DNA of 64,000 nt from the NCBI RefSeq assembly GCF_910594005.1, contig NC_057818.1, positions 61,764,001-61,828,000 on the forward strand, written 5' to 3'. This DNA comes from Cervus elaphus (taxonomy: Eukaryota; Chordata; Mammalia; Artiodactyla; Cervidae). Positions 19,565 through 29,895 of the stretch are shown here, one piece after another. The position numbers were made by a program, and so were the translations under genes. The notes under the pieces are model-generated. The model searched no databases and was not told where the DNA came from. It saw only the letters and a list, made by a program, of their open reading frames with translations. How positions within the stretch are numbered: the first letter of the stretch is position 1; each line of letters starts with the position of its first letter.

Positions 19565-22040
19565 GACCCCTCCCCCAAATTAACACGGGATCTGGGCCAT
19601 GCCAGTTATTATCTAGCGGGTCCTTCTACAAGACCATCAGCCTTTTGCTGGAAATCTGAGGGTCCCAAAATCTCTGCGCGGCTGAATGTCCTTCTTTATC
19701 TAAAATTAAAAAATTTAAAATATATAAAGCGTGATTAAGGTAATTTCTGGGTAGAAGGGGGTAGAGCTCCCCCCTCTGTATTTTTTGAAGCTATAGTTTC
19801 AAAGTTTGATTGGCACGTTCCACGATGTCTTGACCCTGTGGACTATAAGGAATGCCTGTTTTTAGGGTGATAGAAAAAGAGGAACAAAAATTTTTGAAGG
19901 CAGAGGAAACACAGCCGGGGCCATTATCAGTTTTTATAATCATTGGTGTGTCTAAAATGGAAAAAGCATAAAGACAATGCGAGATAGAATGTTTCGCGGC
20001 TTTACCAGTCTGTAAGGATGCCACAATATATCTTGAAAAGGTGTCAACAGATACATGAACGTACTTTAAACAACCAAAGGAAAGGACACGAGTGTCATCT
20101 ATTTGCCAAAGTTGATTCGGTAGAAGCCTGCGAGGATTAACGCCAAGGTGTGGAACTGGGAGAAACTTAGGGCAAACAGAACAAGATTTAACAATTTGTC
20201 ATGCAGTTTCTCGAGGGATTTGAAATTGCAAACGAAGAGTATTACTATTTTGGTGATGTAGCGCATGTGATTGTTGTGTTGCTTCCACCTGTGAAAGAAA
20301 AACTCTAGTGTGAGAATCAGCTATTTGATTTCTCATAGATAAAGGTCCAGGAAGTCCAGTGTGGGCACGTAAATGTCCAAAGAAGCAGGGTAAGGTGTGC
20401 TGTTGCAGCAGGGACTGAATTGAACGTAACAAATGTTGAATGTTAGAATTTACAGTAGAAATAAAGGGAACAGTTTCTATATATTGCAAAGCATGAGCAA
20501 TGTATTTGCTATCAGTAAACAAATTAAAAGACTGTGAGGGATATCGTGAGCATACTTTATGAACGGCTGAAAGCTCTACTTCTTGAGCCAATGTATAGTT
20601 TGTCTGTCAGGAAAAAGGGGTATCATTAACCACAAAGGCAGCAGTTCTGTTGGAGGATCTGTCAGTAAAGATCGTAAGAGCATCTTGAATAGGAACATTA
20701 GAAACATTCTTCAGAAAAATAAATGAATGCTGGCTGGCAAAATACAAAAGTTTATCAGAAGGTAAATGATTAACAATTTGACCTGTAAAGGAGGAAAAGG
20801 CCAAAGCCCACGAGTCATTAAACTGGAAAAGCCATTCCTGTTGTTCTTTGGTATAGGGCACATAAATGTAAGCAGGATCGGCTCCCAACATTTCTCTGGA
20901 AATACGCCTTCCTTTCGCAACGAGGAGGCTAATGAAATTAAAAAAAGGAGTAAGAACTTTTGAAGGCAATACAGGTAAATGGATCCACTGTAAGGGAGCA
21001 TTTTGATATAACACTGTCGTCAGGGTATGTTTAGAAGGAAACACATATAGTCCCCACTGTTGAGAAAAATCACAGTAGGTAGCAAAATGCTGAGAGAGGG
21101 CCTGTTCAACCAAGGCCAGAGCAGCTCGCCCCTCATCATTTAGTATTCTAGGGGAGGAAGGGTCAGTGGATCCTTTTAAAATATCAAACAGAGGCTTCAG
21201 TTCTCCAGTAGTCAATTTTAGATAGGGACGGATCCAATTTATGTCCCCTAATAATTTCTGAAAGTTATTTAAAGTCTTCAGATTATCTTTTCGAATCTGA
21301 AGTTTCTGCGCTCGACGAAAGGTTTTTCTCTCTAGCCTAAACTCCAAATAAGAAAATGGCGGGGATCGTTGTATTTTTTCAGAAGCAATTTGCAATCTAA
21401 ATTTAGTTAACTGAAGCAATAGCAGGTCATACGCTTGCAAAAGAATATCCTCTATACAATGAGCAAGTAAAATGTCGTCCATATAATGAACCAAATAAAC
21501 TTCAGGATAAGCCTTTCGAACGGGGCCAATCGCCTGATCAACAAATTTTTGACAAAGTGTGGGGCTGTTAGCCATACCCTGCGGAAGAACTTTCCAATGA
21601 TATCTTTGTGCAGGCTGTTTAAAATTTGTGGAGGGGATGCTAAAAGCAAAGCGATGACAATCATTAGGGTGCAGAGGTATTGTGTAAAAACAATCTTTTA
21701 AATCTATAATTATTTTATAGGTTGCACGTGGTATCCCAGCAGGTGAGGGCAAACCGGGCTGGAGTGGTCCCATAACCACCATGGTCTCATTAACTTTTCA
21801 AAGATCTTGAAGCAATCTCCATCTGCCAGATTTCTTTTTAATAATAAATATGGGGGAATTCCAAGGTGAATTAGAAGGCTCAATGTGTCCTAAATGCAAT
21901 TGCTCCTGTACCAACTGCTCGGCTGCAGCAATCTTTTCTTTGGTCAGGGGCCACTGATCAACCCAGACAGGCTCATCAGTTTTCCAACTGATTGGGTCTG
22001 CATGGATTACAGGAGAATCAGTAGCCCCCATTAAAAACAC
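19416..22040 (-). pseudogene. pol: Retroviral pol (RT, RNase H, integrase) with five in-frame stops
   Basis: A single reading frame runs through the region, broken only by stop codons at 21,798-21,800 (TGA), 20,607-20,609 (TGA), 20,199-20,201 (TGA), 19,791-19,793 (TAG) and 19,626-19,628 (TAG). I see no frameshift. RT shows 'LPQGMANSP' and YMDD at 21,474-21,485. RNase H shows 'FTDSKYI' and a late 'N.IAD'. Integrase shows an HH pair before the 20,199 stop, a C..C pair after it, 'SVDTFSR', 'TDNGPG' and a 'VERANQTLK' segment, i.e. the D,D-35-E core. The frame ends at a TGA at 19,416-19,418, inside env. It is non-functional as it stands. Confidence 0.92.
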
Positions 22041-22915
22041 CCCAGTCCAGATCTGAACGGTTTTGAGTCGGGCAATATGGGTTGAGTAATTCCTTGATTA
22101 TCTTTTCCTAGCCCCTGTTGAAGGAGTAGTCCTTGGTTTAACATCATGTTAGAAACAGTTTTATTTGGGGCAAACATATAAACTCCTATTTGTTGCATAA
22201 CATCTCTTCCCCATAAATTGACCAGGAGATGAGGGAGAATAAAGGGCTGAAAATCTCCTTCATGTCCCTCAGAGTCCCTCCAATGCAGGATGCGGCTACT
22301 CTGTTGTGGACTTTGAGACTGTCCTATTCCCCTCAAGGTGGAATAAGCTTTTAGTTTGAACCAATGTTGGGGCCAATGCTCCTCAGCTATAACTGATACA
22401 TCTGCACCAGTATCTAAAATTCTTGAAAACTTTTTATTCTCAATAAAAAGGTCTAATTTAGGCCGTTCAGCAGAAATAGACTGTGCCCAATATACATCAG
22501 ATGAACCAAAACCATCAGTTTTGCGCTCTCCTTTAGAGGCAACTTCCCCCTCCATGTGAAGAGGCAACAGAACTAACTGGGCTATTCGTTGATTTGTGGG
22601 AATACTGATTATATTTAAAGGCGCATGGGCCATAATTTTGAGTTCTCCCATATAATCTTCATCAATTACTCCAGGGGATACCGATAAGCCTTTCATAGTC
22701 CAACTACTTCTGCCAATAATTAAGCCTACAGTTCCTTTTGGTAAAGGCCCGAAAACTCCAGTGGGAATGGCTTGCATCCCCATATCAGGTGTTAGTACTG
22801 TCTGGGCGGCGGCACACAAGTCCAATCCTGTGCTGCCTGGGGTAGCTCGGAGGAGGCTCTTAATATCGGGCCGGTTGGGTTGGGCTGAAGTTCGTTCTGA
22901 AGCGCCCCATAACAC
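22031..22915 (-). CDS. pro: Retroviral pro: dUTPase plus aspartic protease, open
   Basis: An open frame of at least 294 codons in the -1 frame relative to the gag 3' end, and itself +1 relative to pol. Residues about 26-140 carry dUTPase motifs ('PGSTGLDL', 'GRSSWTMKGL', 'GVIDEDYMGEL', 'GFGSSD'). The protease has 'LDTGAD' at 167-172, and a C-terminal glycine-rich G-patch-like segment ('GLGKDNQGI') follows. In the family this is made by frameshifting from gag, so the first methionine-like codon is not a real start. Here gag is broken upstream, so translation by that route is unlikely. A run of five T residues near 22,033-22,037 is a candidate slip site into pol. Confidence 0.85.
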   Translation of the reverse strand: MLWGASERTSAQPNRPDIKSLLRATPGSTGLDLCAAAQTVLTPDMGMQAIPTGVFGPLPKGTVGLIIGRSSWTMKGLSVSPGVIDEDYMGELKIMAHAPLNIISIPTNQRIAQLVLLPLHMEGEVASKGERKTDGFGSSDVYWAQSISAERPKLDLFIENKKFSRILDTGADVSVIAEEHWPQHWFKLKAYSTLRGIGQSQSPQQSSRILHWRDSEGHEGDFQPFILPHLLVNLWGRDVMQQIGVYMFAPNKTVSNMMLNQGLLLQQGLGKDNQGITQPILPDSKPFRSGLGCF

Positions 22916-24717
22916 TGTTTCGGGGCCTGGGGCTGGCCCCTCACCCAGTTTCCTGACTGCGGCGGAAGAGGTTTGCCATCCACATCTGTCTCAGTCTCTA
23001 GCCCAGTGTTTTCCTTTCTTACATCTAGGGCATACATTAGGATTTTTGGTGCTATCTACGTTGTTTTTCTTAGGGCACTGTGCCATGCGGTGTCCCAATT
23101 GTCCGCATGAGAAACAACTGCCAGGAGGCCCTCCCTTCTTTACACTACCCTTGTTCTTAGTTTGTTGATATAAAACTTCCTTGATAGTTTTTCCCTGGAT
23201 AGCAGCAGCCATAGACAATCCCTGAAGATAGGAAGGGCCGATGTCAGCACAAATTTTTACATAATCCGCCAAACCTGCCTTTTTCCTATAAGGTCTTAAA
23301 GCAGCCTGGCAAGCAGTATTAGCATTCTCATATGCCATCTGTTTAGTTACAACAGTGCCGGATGAAGAAGCCTATAATTTTTGACACTGCCTCGATAAGT
23401 CGAGCGACGAAGTCCTGATAAGGCTCGTCAGGCCCCTGTTGAATTTTTGATAAGTACTCAGCCTTTCTATTCGAGGCAGGGAGCCTTTTCCATGCTTTTA
23501 AGGCTGCCTCATTAATTTGTGGATAAGCTTGTTCAGGGTAGGTCAGTTGTCGATTAAGGTCTCGAAATTCTCCTTCTCCCATTAGCATGTCAAAAGTAAC
23601 CTGCAGCCCATTACGGCGGTTACGATCTTCAATGATGCCACAGACCTCGCGGTATTCTGAGCGCCACAAGAGATAATCATCTCCTCAGACACAGGCTCCC
23701 GCAACACCCTTCCAATCATTAGGAGGCAAGTATTGAGATGAAAGACTTTCAATTACGGCTAGAGTAAACGGTGCAGTAGGCCCGTATTGGGCGCAAGCCT
23801 GTTTTAGCTCTTTCAGCTTTTTAAAAGGCAGGGGCTCATGATACCTGCGATGATTAGCATCTTGAAAGACAGGGAAAATCAAAGAATATCCCTCAAGATT
23901 TTCACCCTGTTCTCGGGCTGTTTTCACAGCCATTTGTAGTGGTGAAAGTACTGGCCTTTTTGAGTTAGATGGAACATATACAGGCGCTGTTGGAATCAAA
24001 GGCGCTTCTGCGAGAGGAGGGGGAGGGAGCAGGACGGGCGGCGGCAGGGGGTCAGGATCTAAACCGGCTACAACAGATGGCGTTTTGGAATGCAACGGCT
24101 TAGTTGTATTCATGGGCAATAAGTCTAGTTGTTCCATTCTCTGAGATATGGATGTTAGCATCTCTCTAAGTTCAGAAAAAGGGGAGCCTTGGTCTTTATT
24201 CTTTTGTTGAGTTACTATAAAGGCATCCGATCCTTCTTTGTTATGCTCAAAAGCCTGTTCTTCTAAATTGTCCTCCTCATCAGGAGAAAGTTCCAAATCT
24301 GAGTCTTGTTCGAGAGCAGTAGTCTCATTATCATTTTTCTGGAACCTGGAACCACTGGGGAGTCATATATGTGCTCCGCTACCCGTTGGGGGGCACCTGA
24401 ACACTTGGGTGTTATAAGTTTCAAGGCTGTTTCAAATTTCCTACTCTCGTGTTCTGGGTTTAAACAATCGCTTATTAGAGTCCATAGAGAATAAGCATCA
24501 AGAGGAACTTTGTCCGGTCCACGGAGGGTATAGACCATTTGAATTTGTTCTCCCAAGTTTCAAGGCTAACAGTTCCTTCCTCCGGGAACCAGGGACAAGT
24601 TTCCTCCACAAAGACAAGAAATCTTTCTAGTTTCTGTTTAGACACTGAAATTGCTCTAGCTTTTAACATAGTTTTTAACATAGAAACAAAGAACTGCCTA
24701 CTGTTACTTTGCCCCAT
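22792..24717 (-). pseudogene. gag: Retroviral gag with four frameshifts and one stop
   Basis: The start ATG at 24,717 encodes 'MGQSNS', a myristoylation-type N terminus. The frame changes at about 24,540-24,556, about 24,263-24,296, about 23,338-23,360 and about 22,991-23,037, and a TGA lies at 23,685-23,687. Recognisable parts in order are the matrix N terminus, a proline-rich stretch with a PTAP late-domain motif, the capsid major homology region ('QGPDEPYQDFVARL'), and nucleocapsid with one complete CX2CX4HX4C knuckle ('CFSCGQLGHRMAQC'). The second knuckle begins ('CPRCKKGKHW') but is cut by a frameshift at its last cysteine. The distal part overlaps pro. It cannot form a Gag polyprotein. 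Confidence 0.9.
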
Positions 24718-24838
24718 AATTTTTACTCTCAACTATACCCTCTCCACCCACAGTTTTCCAACGATACCTGAATAGGTGAGGTTTTTTCCCGGGATCACGT
24801 TCAGTATTTCGGGTGGCTGTGCGCTGGGATCCGCTCAC

Positions 24839-24856
24839 GTTCCTGTTCGGGCGCCA
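24839..24856 (-). promoter_or_regulatory. Primer binding site, tRNA-Lys type
   Basis: Minus strand TGGCGCCCGAACAGGAAC, two bases after the 5' LTR. It matches the tRNA-Lys3 type site of betaretroviruses at all but one position. A leader of about 120 nt with possible splice donors (GTGAGC, GTATCG) separates it from the gag ATG. Confidence 0.9.
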
Positions 24857-24858
24857 CC

Positions 24859-25360
24859 TGCCGGAACCTGCTGGCAAATGAACAGGTCGAGGACGCAATC
24901 ACCAGAGCACCAGAGAAACAAAAGACTCGGAAAGATGGGGTTGAGAGGGTCGGAGTCAGCTTGTGACTGATTCCGACAACTTTATTGAGGGGTAACATAC
25001 ATATATATGCTAACAGGACTCACTAAATTTAGATCAGAGACATGCATACGTGCAGAACTGCAGACATTAGTTTTCGCTCAGGAATTTTATCTCACTCTTA
25101 AGACTAGCAGAGCATGGCACTGGCGTCTTAGTGTGAATTACAATCAGTTAAAGATTACCTAGACATAGACCAGACACAGGAGCCTGACAATCTCATCAGA
25201 GTCAGGAGAATGGGTAAAAGGTCGCTGCGGCAATTTCCTTGAGGGAGGTAAGAAAGGCCAACCTGCACTTTAATAAATCTGGGCTGGCGGGACAGAGAGG
25301 GACCTCTTGATCTCTCTCAGGGCCAAGAAGGAGCCTGAGCAGTCAGGCCGGCTCCCCGCA
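24859..25360 (-). repeat. Provirus 5' LTR
   Basis: 502 bp, TG to CA. On the minus strand it has a TATA-like 'catatatatgtatg' (about 25,000-25,012) followed within about 30 nt by AATAAA. It lies in the same direction as the KZNF gene, so it could act as an alternative promoter or an early polyadenylation site for it (inference). Confidence 0.93.
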
Positions 25361-25366
25361 CTCAGC
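25361..25366. repeat. Provirus target-site duplication, right copy
   Basis: CTCAGC, matching 17,202-17,207. After it the interrupted SINE resumes. Confidence 0.92.
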
Positions 25367-25499
25367 CACTGTATCACCAAGGGAGTCCTCATCATTATCT
25401 TATTCTATTTCAAAAAAAAAAATAAAACTAATACAAGCAGAAAATAACATATAGAACATTTCTTTCAATCTTTACAAAATACGTGTATTTAAAAATATG

Positions 25500-25810
25500 T
25501 GAGCCTCTCTACGGGTAAGTGGTAAAGAATCCACGGGGCAATGCAAGAGATGTGGGTTGTTGCCTGGTCTGATATTCCACACGCTGAGGGGCAATTGAGT
25601 CCGTGAGTCTCAATTCCTGAGCCAGAGCTTTAGAACGCAGGAGGTGAAACTACTGAAGACAGCGCGCTCTAGACCCCGTGCTGCAAGACAAGAGAAGCCA
25701 CTGCAATGAGAAGCGTGCGCACCGCAACTAGAATGTGGCCACCACTGGTCAGAACGAGGCAAAAGACACTGAAGCAATGAAGATACAGTACAGGAAATAA
25801 ATATATTTTA
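25500..25810 (+). mobile_element. CHR-type SINE
   Basis: The stretch runs from 'gcctctctacgggtaagtgg' through 'caatgcaagagatgtgggtt' to the A-rich end. The paralogue is at 48,410-48,705. Confidence 0.75.
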
Positions 25811-25919
25811 AACATAATAATGTGATTTTTATCCTTAATTTTAGGTATGTACTTATTAACAAAATCCAAAATTTATTATTTTATTCCATTAAGAAAATAT
25901 TGAATCAAGATCAGTAAAC

Positions 25920-26045
25920 TTGGAGAATTGCCTCATGGTCCAGTGGTTAACATCCCTCACTTCCACTGCAGGGTTTCAGGTTTGATCCCTATTGAGCGAA
26001 CTAAGACCCTGGAAGCTGCATTGTGTGGTCAAAAAAGAAAGAAAA
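25920..26045 (+). mobile_element. Short tRNA-derived SINE
   Basis: The stretch reads 'ctcatggtccagtggttaac' through 'gggtttcaggtttgatccct' to an A-rich tail. The paralogue at 49,612-49,735 follows the solo LTR. Confidence 0.7.
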
Positions 26046-26595
26046 AAAATTAGTAAGCTTGATTTTACAGTTTAAATTAGATGGTGTAACGAAACACCCC
26101 CTAGCCCTGACATCTCTTTCTGAACTCTCCATTCCATTCCCAAACACTTAAGTTTTCAAAGAGCTGCTCATTTAGTTTTAAATGTACTATAAAAAGTCAC
26201 AACTGATTTCCACTCACTGGCCTCTTTTGCAGATTTAACCGTGTACTGTACATGTTAATACCTGAGGTCCACATACAGGTTACCCTGGTTGACAGAGAGC
26301 AGACAGCGCATCCAGATGGGCCCTAAACAGTCCCTGCTGCCCAACAGCACTGAGACCACGTCTCCAACTCATGGGTGAGAAGCCCTGCCCAGGACGGTGC
26401 CCAGGGGAACCTCCTCACAAGAGCCAGGTCACCAGGTCATGGGGAGACGGGATCTAAGTGGAGACGACAGGCCCTATGGGAAGGTCGCAGGTGAGTGTGC
26501 ACGTACAGGAGTCAGACAGGACACTCCAGAGTCAGACACGATTGGCGAGTCCAGAGAAGGGCATTTCAGGAAGGACAGGCTGAATATGACCTCAC

Positions 26596-26652
26596 CTGAG
26601 AAACAGCCATGCCTGACTCCTGCTCTTTCCTCTTCTGGGCTTCTTTGTCCAT
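26596..26652 (-). CDS. Start-codon exon of unit 1 KZNF gene (19 codons)
   Basis: The coding part runs from an ATG at 26,652 to a donor (GTGAGG) just below 26,596 and encodes 'MDKEAQKRKEQESGMAVSQ'. It ends on a codon boundary and joins the KRAB-A exon to give '...AVSQ-AQLTFKDV', the usual arrangement in bovine KZNF proteins. A second in-frame ATG (codon 15) gives the common 'MAVSQ' start. The acceptor is probably the AG of 'ttcatgatag', a few bases upstream of the ATG. The intron to the KRAB exon is 11.3 kb because of the provirus. Confidence 0.8.
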
Positions 26653-26757
26653 GAGCCTTCACAGTTCTATCATGAAAGTTGAAAACATGCTGTTTAATGC
26701 TTAAAGTCAACACATCCATTTCCTGAGCCCCAACCACACACACAGGGAAGCCCTCAC

Positions 26758-26815
26758 CAGGAGGAACACAGTCCTCTGTGCCCACTGTCTCAGGAGGGAC
26801 TCTGAACAGTAACTC
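26758..26815 (-). other. Possible 5' untranslated exon of unit 1 gene
   Basis: A 58-nt stretch lies between an acceptor 'tctctctgcag' and a donor 'gtgaggg', just upstream of the start-codon exon. It resembles the short non-coding exons of KZNF genes. In unit 2 the acceptor AG has become TG (about 50,496). Evidence is splice-site likeness only. Confidence 0.35.
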
Positions 26816-26819
26816 CTGC

Positions 26820-27180
26820 AGAGAGACCAACACAGGACTTTCCCACACTTTCCTTGGATCACACTCCCCTCCTGGTGAGGCCTCATGCACACAGCAGCAG
26901 GGGGCACCTCCACTCACCCCAAGATCCCCTTCAGGTCACACAGCAGGCGGGGTTCAGCCCCACTCAGAACAGAGTGCCCTCCCTGCCCCCAGGGCCTGAT
27001 CTCAGTCTCAGAAGTGGCGGCTAAGAGCCCTGGTGCTCAATGCAGGAACCAGACGGAAGCATCTGCGGCTCTGTGTACATTCCTGGGGCGAGGCCCCACA
27101 CGAGATCCTGAGGAGCGTGTCTGATGGGGGAGAACCGACAAACCAAAGGAGTATGTGTATAGATACCATACACCCTGTGA
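26820..27180. other. Intron near the start exon, no feature seen
   Basis: GC-rich relative to its surroundings and colinear with 50,500-50,830. Several short frames overlap on both strands, with no recognisable protein. Confidence 0.4.
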
Positions 27181-27605
27181 CCATGTGACACATGTGAACA
27201 CTGTGAAATATTTATCACAAACCACTAATGGACACATCCATCACCAAATTCCCATGTTCTGTGTGTGGTGACAACACTGACGACCTACTCTCCTGACAAA
27301 TTCCCAGCATGCAGTAACAGAACAGGATTAACTATGGTCAGCATGCTGCGCATACCTCCCCAGGACGCACTCATTTCACAACTCAAAGCCGGTAGCTTTT
27401 GACCAACATCTCCCCATCTTCCTGACCTTACAGCCCCAGGTGACCACCATCCTACCCTCTGGTACTAGTGAGTTTCATTTTTTTTTACATTCCAAATAAT
27501 AGAAGGACATATAATATCAGTCTTTCCCTGTCTGCTTAACTCACTTACCATAATATTCTCTTCATTCATCCAAGTTGTCCCAAGTGAGACAAATCTCCAT
27601 AATTC
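27180..27605 (+). mobile_element. Old L1 3'-region fragment
   Basis: The stretch runs from 'catgtgacacatgtgaacac' through 'gtggtgacaacactgacgac' to 'gctgcgcatacctccccagg', typical of ancient mammalian L1 ends. It is shared with unit 2 (50,990-51,425). The homology between units ends inside it. Confidence 0.65.
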
Positions 27606-28099
27606 TTTACAAGAAAGTCGCTATTGAACCAACAAATCTTTATCCCAAGCTACAAAACTAATAAATTCAAAGAAAGCAGAAAACCAAAAGGAAAACCATC
27701 ACAGAGAACATGGTTAAAGTTCCTTGAAAAGGCATTATGTAGTAAGAGTCAGTCAGTTCTTGCCCCATTTCTTCTCTCACATAACCTCTACTCCTCACCA
27801 GGAATAGGGAAGGGGGTGACCTACACCTGAGAGAATCAAGTCACTGCCCCAGTCTCCACCTCAACAGGCTCTTCAGATGCATGCTCTTTTAATACAAATA
27901 ATTACAAAATACACATGCCTCACAGACAGAAGTTTTGCAATTCTCATTCTTATCTGTACAATTTAAAGAAGCAAGATCTGCATTAGATTTTAAAGCCCAA
28001 AATCAATGTATGACAACTTAATAATTCTGAGCCAACTGCTTCAGCACTCTCTGGATCTAGTCCCCACCATCACCTGCACACTAGCTGTTTCCACTTCAT

Positions 28100-28420
28100 T
28101 TGGTTGATCTGTTTCCCTACTTCTTTCTACATCTCCCTTTCTCTGCTCTCATCTCTGCTCCCCTGCTGTGCCCTTTCTCCTCTCTACTTCTTCCCTGCCT
28201 CCCATCCCGCCTCTCTCTGCCATCTGTTCGCCTTCAAGTTGCTTTCTCTCCAACCTCCCTGGTGAGCCTCAATCTCCCTGCATTTCTGCCTTTCTTCCTC
28301 CATCTCTGCCCTCCCTTCCTCCCAACTCTCTGGCACTCCCAAGTGGCTATGCTTCCTTTCAGCTCGCTTTTTTTTTTTTCTCAGCTCCTCCAATCACTAA
28401 GAGTCCCCTTTCTCTCCCAG
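28100..28420 (+). repeat. Pyrimidine-rich low-complexity stretch
   Basis: About 300 bases dominated by C and T on the plus strand. It produces long open frames (28,100-29,068 plus) that look like composition artefacts, continuing through a Bov-type SINE fragment at about 28,550-28,625. Confidence 0.7.
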
Positions 28421-28999
28421 CAGGATATTCTTGCTCTGGGCCCAACTCTTGTATTGCCTTCCCGGGCTGTCTCTGTGAACTGCCTCTCCACTGTCGCCCT
28501 CTTTGGGACCCCTGATTTACAGCCCCTCTCCCTTGAAGGCTACAGAAGGGGGCGGCAGAGGACGAGATGGGGAGATACCATCCCTGGACTCAACGGACAT
28601 GGATTTCAGAAAACTCTGGGAGATACAGAGTTCGTAAAGTGTCGGAATGAACAACCACACCTCCCTATGTTGCTCACCGTTAACTCTCCGGAGATCCTGC
28701 TTGTCTCTGAATTTCTCTCCTTTCCCCACCCGCTCCCTACAAGGCTCATTCTCTTTAATGAAGCTGTGTCTTCTAAGCACCTCACAATCCTCTTCACTGC
28801 CATCACTTGTCCCACATGCTTTTCTCAATTTTCCATTTCTCTAGGAGTCGCTGTCTCTGCTTCTACGGATCCCGCCTTCCGCCCACTACTCCTACAGGGT
28901 AGGAGACTGAATAAGAAAGGCCCTCCCGCAAGAGCCAAATTCCAGCGGCTGGTACGTGGGGCCGAAGAACCATGGGTGTCACATGGCTGGCTCAGGTCA

Positions 29000-29780
29000 C
29001 CTCCCGCCACCAGGGATCAGGGGAAAAGTCACTCTGAAGGGCAGAAGGACCGGCCTGCGGAGACTTAAGGACAAAGGGTTGGGAGGGACTGGGATCTCAG
29101 GAGCGCGGCGGGCTCTCCAGAACCCCAGGACCGGGGAGAGAACGCGGCCTCTCCGGGAGCGGGGCGGGCGGCGAGGCTTCCAGGGCCGGAGAAGGAGAGG
29201 CTGAAGAAAGTGGAGCGAATAAACCACCTCGCCTAATAGAATTGTATGTGGTGCAGAAAAGGTAGAGGAGTCAGTGAGGTCAGTGAAAGGTTTTAAGCCG
29301 GAAAAAAAGGTGCGAAACGCAACGTTTCAGCGTTCCAAAAGCTGGAACCGGCTTCAGTGCGGACTTCAAAGCAAAAGGCAGGCGCCCCTTCGCCGCTTAC
29401 CGAGACGTCTGAATTTGCTTGGGGTGGTGGGGCGGGAGCGGGGATTTAGAGTCAGTAGAGACCCTCAGACCCGGGGTACAAAGAAAAGGAGACTGCGAGA
29501 GGCAGGTCCGACTCCAAAGACAGAAACTCACGCTAAGCTGGGACTTCCTCTCGCAGCTCTCGGCTTCCACGTGAGTCACGGTGCGCGCACGCGCAGACAA
29601 ATAGCTGAACGGCTGGAGGCGGGGCCAGGCCGTCAGAGGGTGGGTGGTGGAGAGAAGCGCGACCAGCAGAGGGCCTTTGAAAGGTGAGGCGGAACCTCGC
29701 TGCGCGGAGGGCGGGTCATCTCGGCGCGGAGGGCGCGGCGGGGCGGGCGCGGCGCAGCGGGCGGAGGAAACACTTCAATA
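29000..29780 (-). promoter_or_regulatory. CpG-island promoter and likely first exon of unit 1 KZNF gene
   Basis: The stretch is rich in GC and CpG, with GGGCGG boxes near 29,161 and 29,740 and 'gcgcgcacgcgca' near 29,582. On the minus strand two donors follow: GTGAGT (29,526-29,531, after 'cccagcttagc') and GTAAGC (29,395-29,400, after 'gacgtctcg'). Transcription would start at about 29,600-29,750 and run left to the start exon at 26,652. Unit 2 has no matching island. The promoter could be bidirectional. Confidence 0.6.
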
Positions 29781-29895
29781 CTGTCAGTTCAGTTCAGTTC
29801 AGTTCAGTCACTCAGTCGTGTCTGACTCTTTGCGACCCCATTAATCGCAGCACGCCAGGTCTCCCTGTCCATCACCAATTCCCGGAGTTTACTGG
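29781..29895 (+). mobile_element. Bov-A/Bov-tA-type SINE with (CAGTT)n head
   Basis: A pentamer run of 'cagtt' at 29,781-29,808 leads into 'cactcagtcgtgtctgactc' and 'tttgcgacccca', the BovA consensus. It directly abuts the CpG island. Confidence 0.85.

Larger units (their letters stand above)
17208..25360 (-). mobile_element. Full-length betaretrovirus-like endogenous provirus (class II, BERV-K-like)
   Basis: In minus-strand order the element has a 5' LTR (24,859-25,360), Lys-type primer site, gag, pro with dUTPase, pol, env, polypurine tract and 3' LTR (17,208-17,957). Gag, pro and pol lie in three successive -1 frames, the betaretroviral arrangement. Env is of the covalent gamma type (CXXC in SU, CX6CC in TM), as in type-D-like betaretroviruses. 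Gag and pol are broken; env is open. The provirus lies in the same direction as the KZNF gene whose intron it occupies. The BERV-K family assignment is inference; the class is clear from sequence. Confidence 0.93.
1..27600. repeat. Segmental duplication unit 1 of a KZNF gene block
   Basis: This block is repeated at 32,983-51,410 in the same order and orientation. Matching landmarks are the left end (1 and 32,983), the distal finger exon (3,958 and 36,948), the proximal finger exon (9,101 and 43,439), the KRAB exon (15,281 and 46,175) and the start exon (26,652 and 50,333). By eye the copies differ at about 2-3% of bases. Unit 1 alone has the provirus and a 3.4-kb segment at about 10.33-13.77 kb. 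The match fades at about 27,600 inside an old L1. The left end is cut by the window. Confidence 0.9.

Noticed and set aside
26474..26917. Minus-strand frame of 147 codons over the start exon
   Set aside because: It runs through splice sites and intron in a frame other than that of the start exon. The paralogue in unit 2 does not keep it.
28100..29068. Plus-strand frame of 322 codons
   Set aside because: It spans pyrimidine-rich low-complexity DNA and a SINE fragment. Composition explains the open frame.
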